This document shows positions 62,177-64,000 of a stretch of DNA of 64,000 nucleotides, in pieces. A program made the position numbers and the translations under genes. Source of the DNA: Autumnicola lenta (GTDB taxonomy: Bacteria > Bacteroidota > Bacteroidia > Flavobacteriales > Flavobacteriaceae); the NCBI RefSeq assembly GCF_031846515.1, contig NZ_JAVRHO010000013.1:66390-130389 (forward strand), given 5' to 3'. Each line of letters begins with the position of its first letter. Positions within the stretch are counted from its first letter, which is position 1. The notes beneath the pieces were generated by a model that searched no databases, was not told the origin of the DNA, and worked only from the letters and a program-made list of their open reading frames with translations.

Positions 62177-62740
62177 AATTTTTTAGTTTTATTAGTAATT
62201 TGATTCTGATCGTTCTTTATCTTCAGAAATTGCAACTTTATTCTTTTTGTACAAGCTTCAAATTTTATCGCGTGATGCAGGATGAGCCGGGAAGATTGAA
62301 ACATATTCTGAAGTTAAAAATATTCCGCTTTTCTCATATTCCGGATAAAATTCCGCGATTCAGGAAAATCCAAAAATTCTGAACCAAAAATAAGTACATT
62401 CTAAAGGCTGATTTATGACTTAAATCAGTAAAAAAGGTTTTTTCAGAATTAAACGAAGGTTGCGGAAAATATGAACCCAAATTGAAACCAGCTTTAATAA
62501 GTAAGTCCCTATCAGCAAAGTTTATTTATTGAAAAAGATCAACTTTTAAAATGTGAAAAGCTTAGACATGGCTATTAAAAAGTACGCTTTGCACGCTCTC
62601 CTTAAAATAAAAACCTGCTGCTGATTACTCTATTAAAGCGATTAACAAGATTGGCAAAATTTTACGATTCATTAAAAATCCTTTTAAAAGCTAAGTAGTA
62701 ACTTGTAAGGATAACCTCAACACTTATCAGGATTGGAAAA
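62177..62740. other. 564-bp gap between cupin and CheB genes
   Basis: The gap is A/T-rich and holds one clear symmetric site (62408-62428). A 60-codon ORF at 62200 reads as low-quality basic sequence and is not credible. No RNA gene is seen. Confidence 0.4.
62408..62428. promoter_or_regulatory. Symmetric operator candidate (8-bp arms, 5-bp centre)
   Basis: CTGATTTA (62408-62415), TGACT, TAAATCAG (62421-62428). The TGAT...ATCA ends recall CRP/FNR-family half sites, but the spacing differs from the E. coli FNR and CRP consensus. It sits between the divergent cupin and CheB genes and could also act as a hairpin, since TAAAAAA follows. Confidence 0.4.
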
Positions 62741-63784
62741 ATGGTTGCAAACAGCAAAGAAAACGTGAGCGGAATCAGAAATATTATTGTTATTGGTGCA
62801 TCGGCAGGTGGCTTGCCCGCAATTAATGAAGTAATATCAGGACTTTCAGCAGATATGGATGTGGCAGTTATGGTAGTTATCCATGTGTCGAAAAAATCCA
62901 ATAGCCAACATATTGCCAACAGTTTTCAAAAAAACACAGAGTTAAATTGCGGAGTTGCCGTAAACGGAATACCTTTAAAAAAAGGTCATTTATATGTTGC
63001 CCCGCCAGAGCATCAATTATTGGTAAAGAATGATCGTTTGCTTTTAACCTCAGGTCCACATGAAAATAAGTACCGTCCTTCTATTGATGTGCTTTTTAGA
63101 TCTGCCGCTGTACATTACGGTCACAGGACAATCGGCATTATCCTTACAGGTTTGTTTGAAGATGGCACCTCGGGAATGTATGCTATAAAACGCTGCGGCG
63201 GACTTTGTATTATCCAGGATCCTGGGGAAGCACAATTTTCTGATATGCCCCGCAGTGTGCTCAATAAAATAAAAGTAGATTTTCAGGCTGAACTGAAAGA
63301 AATTCCGGCTATTATAAACAAAATCATAACCCAGCCGCTTCCTTCGGAAAAACCTGTTCCGCATGAAATTCGCATCGAAGCAGAATTAACCGAACAAATG
63401 ATGAGTGATATTAATGAAATCAAAAAGATTGCAGATCACAGCGATTTTGTCTGTCCCGATTGCGGAGGTGGATTATGGGCTTTAAAAAATGACCCTTTAA
63501 ATCGCTACAGGTGCCATACAGGACACGTGTTCACTGAAAAGATTCTGCATGACCTGCAGGATAAGAAAATTGAAGAATCCATTTGGGTTTCCATACGTAT
63601 GCTGGAAGAAAAAGAAAATCTTCTCCTGTTAATGGCAAAGCGTGAAAATACAGAAGGAGATTTTAAACTTTCTGAATTTCATGAAAACAGGCTGACTGAA
63701 GTAAGGAAGCATATAGATCGCTTCAAGTCTCTTCTCAATCTTTTGAATGAAGACCTCCACAAATCCCCTCCTACTGAAGAGTAG
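62741..63784 (+). CDS. Orphan CheB-type methylesterase
   Basis: The protein has 347 residues with no receiver domain. The CheB catalytic triad is visible: Ser21 (VIGASAGGLP), His in VVIHVSKKSNSQH, and Asp in ILTGLFEDGTSGM. The domain covers about residues 12-200. A C-terminal extension of about 140 residues has a zinc-ribbon-like pair CPDCGGGLW and RYRCHTGHVF, then a helical tail. No che operon, CheR or MCP gene is present nearby, so it may act outside classic chemotaxis, for example with a CheR-CheB sensor kinase elsewhere. Confidence 0.88.
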   Translation: MVANSKENVSGIRNIIVIGASAGGLPAINEVISGLSADMDVAVMVVIHVSKKSNSQHIANSFQKNTELNCGVAVNGIPLKKGHLYVAPPEHQLLVKNDRLLLTSGPHENKYRPSIDVLFRSAAVHYGHRTIGIILTGLFEDGTSGMYAIKRCGGLCIIQDPGEAQFSDMPRSVLNKIKVDFQAELKEIPAIINKIITQPLPSEKPVPHEIRIEAELTEQMMSDINEIKKIADHSDFVCPDCGGGLWALKNDPLNRYRCHTGHVFTEKILHDLQDKKIEESIWVSIRMLEEKENLLLLMAKRENTEGDFKLSEFHENRLTEVRKHIDRFKSLLNLLNEDLHKSPPTEE

Positions 63785-63802
63785 GTAATTTAAGGATTAC
63801 GG

Positions 63803-64000
63803 AGAAAAAAGAGAGACCTCAAAATTGTCAATTATCGACATTGAGTAAAAGAAGAAGCATTAGATTTATTCAAAAAGCATCTCGACAAGCTCGATGAGAC
63901 AAATCTTTTAATTTATAATTTCTCCTTCAAAAGAAATTTAACTTCTGAAGAAAATAAGAGGGCTTCAAAATTGCCAATTATCGACCATGAATAAAAAAAG
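63803..64000. repeat. Direct repeat carrying a CAATTATCGAC core after the CheB gene
   Basis: Two related blocks of about 50 bases, at 63803-63850 and 63948-64000, share an A/G-rich lead, TCAAAATTG, CAATTATCGAC and a TGA-TAAAA end. Between them are an AGCATCTCGACAAGCTCGATGAG symmetric stretch (about 63876-63898) and A/T-rich DNA. The second copy runs to the window edge. Confidence 0.6.

Noticed and set aside
62200..62382. A 60-codon ORF after the cupin gene
   Set aside because: It has basic and aromatic-rich random-looking sequence, no promoter-like box and no similarity to anything known.

Overview
The window reads as chromosome of a marine-type member of the Bacteroidota, most likely family Flavobacteriaceae. 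The support is two SusC/SusD pairs, DUF3078, DUF4412 and DUF3109 proteins, a propeller-HTH PUL regulator, a LytS/LytTR pair, many short lipoprotein signals, A/T-rich intergenic DNA and a few TAnnTTTG promoter-like boxes. I cannot name the genus. I found no rRNA, tRNA, CRISPR array, transposase or phage gene.

Layout. 1-4350: the end of an S41 protease, a compact flavoprotein, a MarC-family membrane protein, and DUF3109 and DUF4412 proteins. 4350-10900: the class Ia ribonucleotide reductase genes nrdB-nrdA and the dNTPase gene dgt, both acting on dNTP pools. Between nrdA and dgt lies a roughly 1.1 kb island with four complete 80-nt palindromic units, one half unit, a GxxExxY-family gene with PD-(D/E)XK-like residues, and a second copy of the last 18 nrdA codons. 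11000-17450: a toxin-antitoxin pair whose ParE/RelE-type toxin has an in-frame stop, then a DUF3078 protein, dxs, tadA and a YyaL-type thioredoxin-fold lipoprotein.

17900-30660 (+ strand): a first glycan locus with SusC, SusD, a VCBS/ASPIC lipoprotein, a GMC oxidoreductase, a Tat-exported sugar isomerase/epimerase-like protein and a GH20 hexosaminidase. The oxidoreductase plus epimerase-like pair suggests oxidative (keto-sugar) processing, which is inference. 30660-46355 (- strand): a second locus that looks like a beta-glucan (laminarin-type) PUL. It has a propeller-HTH regulator, SusC, SusD, a lipoprotein with A-B-B-A domain order, three GH16 enzymes and a GH3 beta-glucosidase. The GH3 gene carries one in-frame TAA, and a GH30-like C-terminal scrap lies just upstream of it, so this PUL appears to be decaying.

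46600-64000: a 1202-residue outer-membrane protein that joins a calcineurin-like phosphoesterase domain lacking most metal ligands, a conserved-looking DRH/DRD middle region and an Omp85-like barrel. After it come a disulfide oxidoreductase-family flavoprotein, a HAD dehalogenase, a SYLF lipoprotein, a CPA1 antiporter, a LytS/LytTR two-component pair, small envelope proteins, a PqiA-like membrane protein, a cupin and an orphan CheB methylesterase.

The points most worth a second look are the repeat/nuclease-like island after nrdA, the degenerate phosphoesterase-Omp85 fusion, and the linked GH3 nonsense codon and GH30 remnant.
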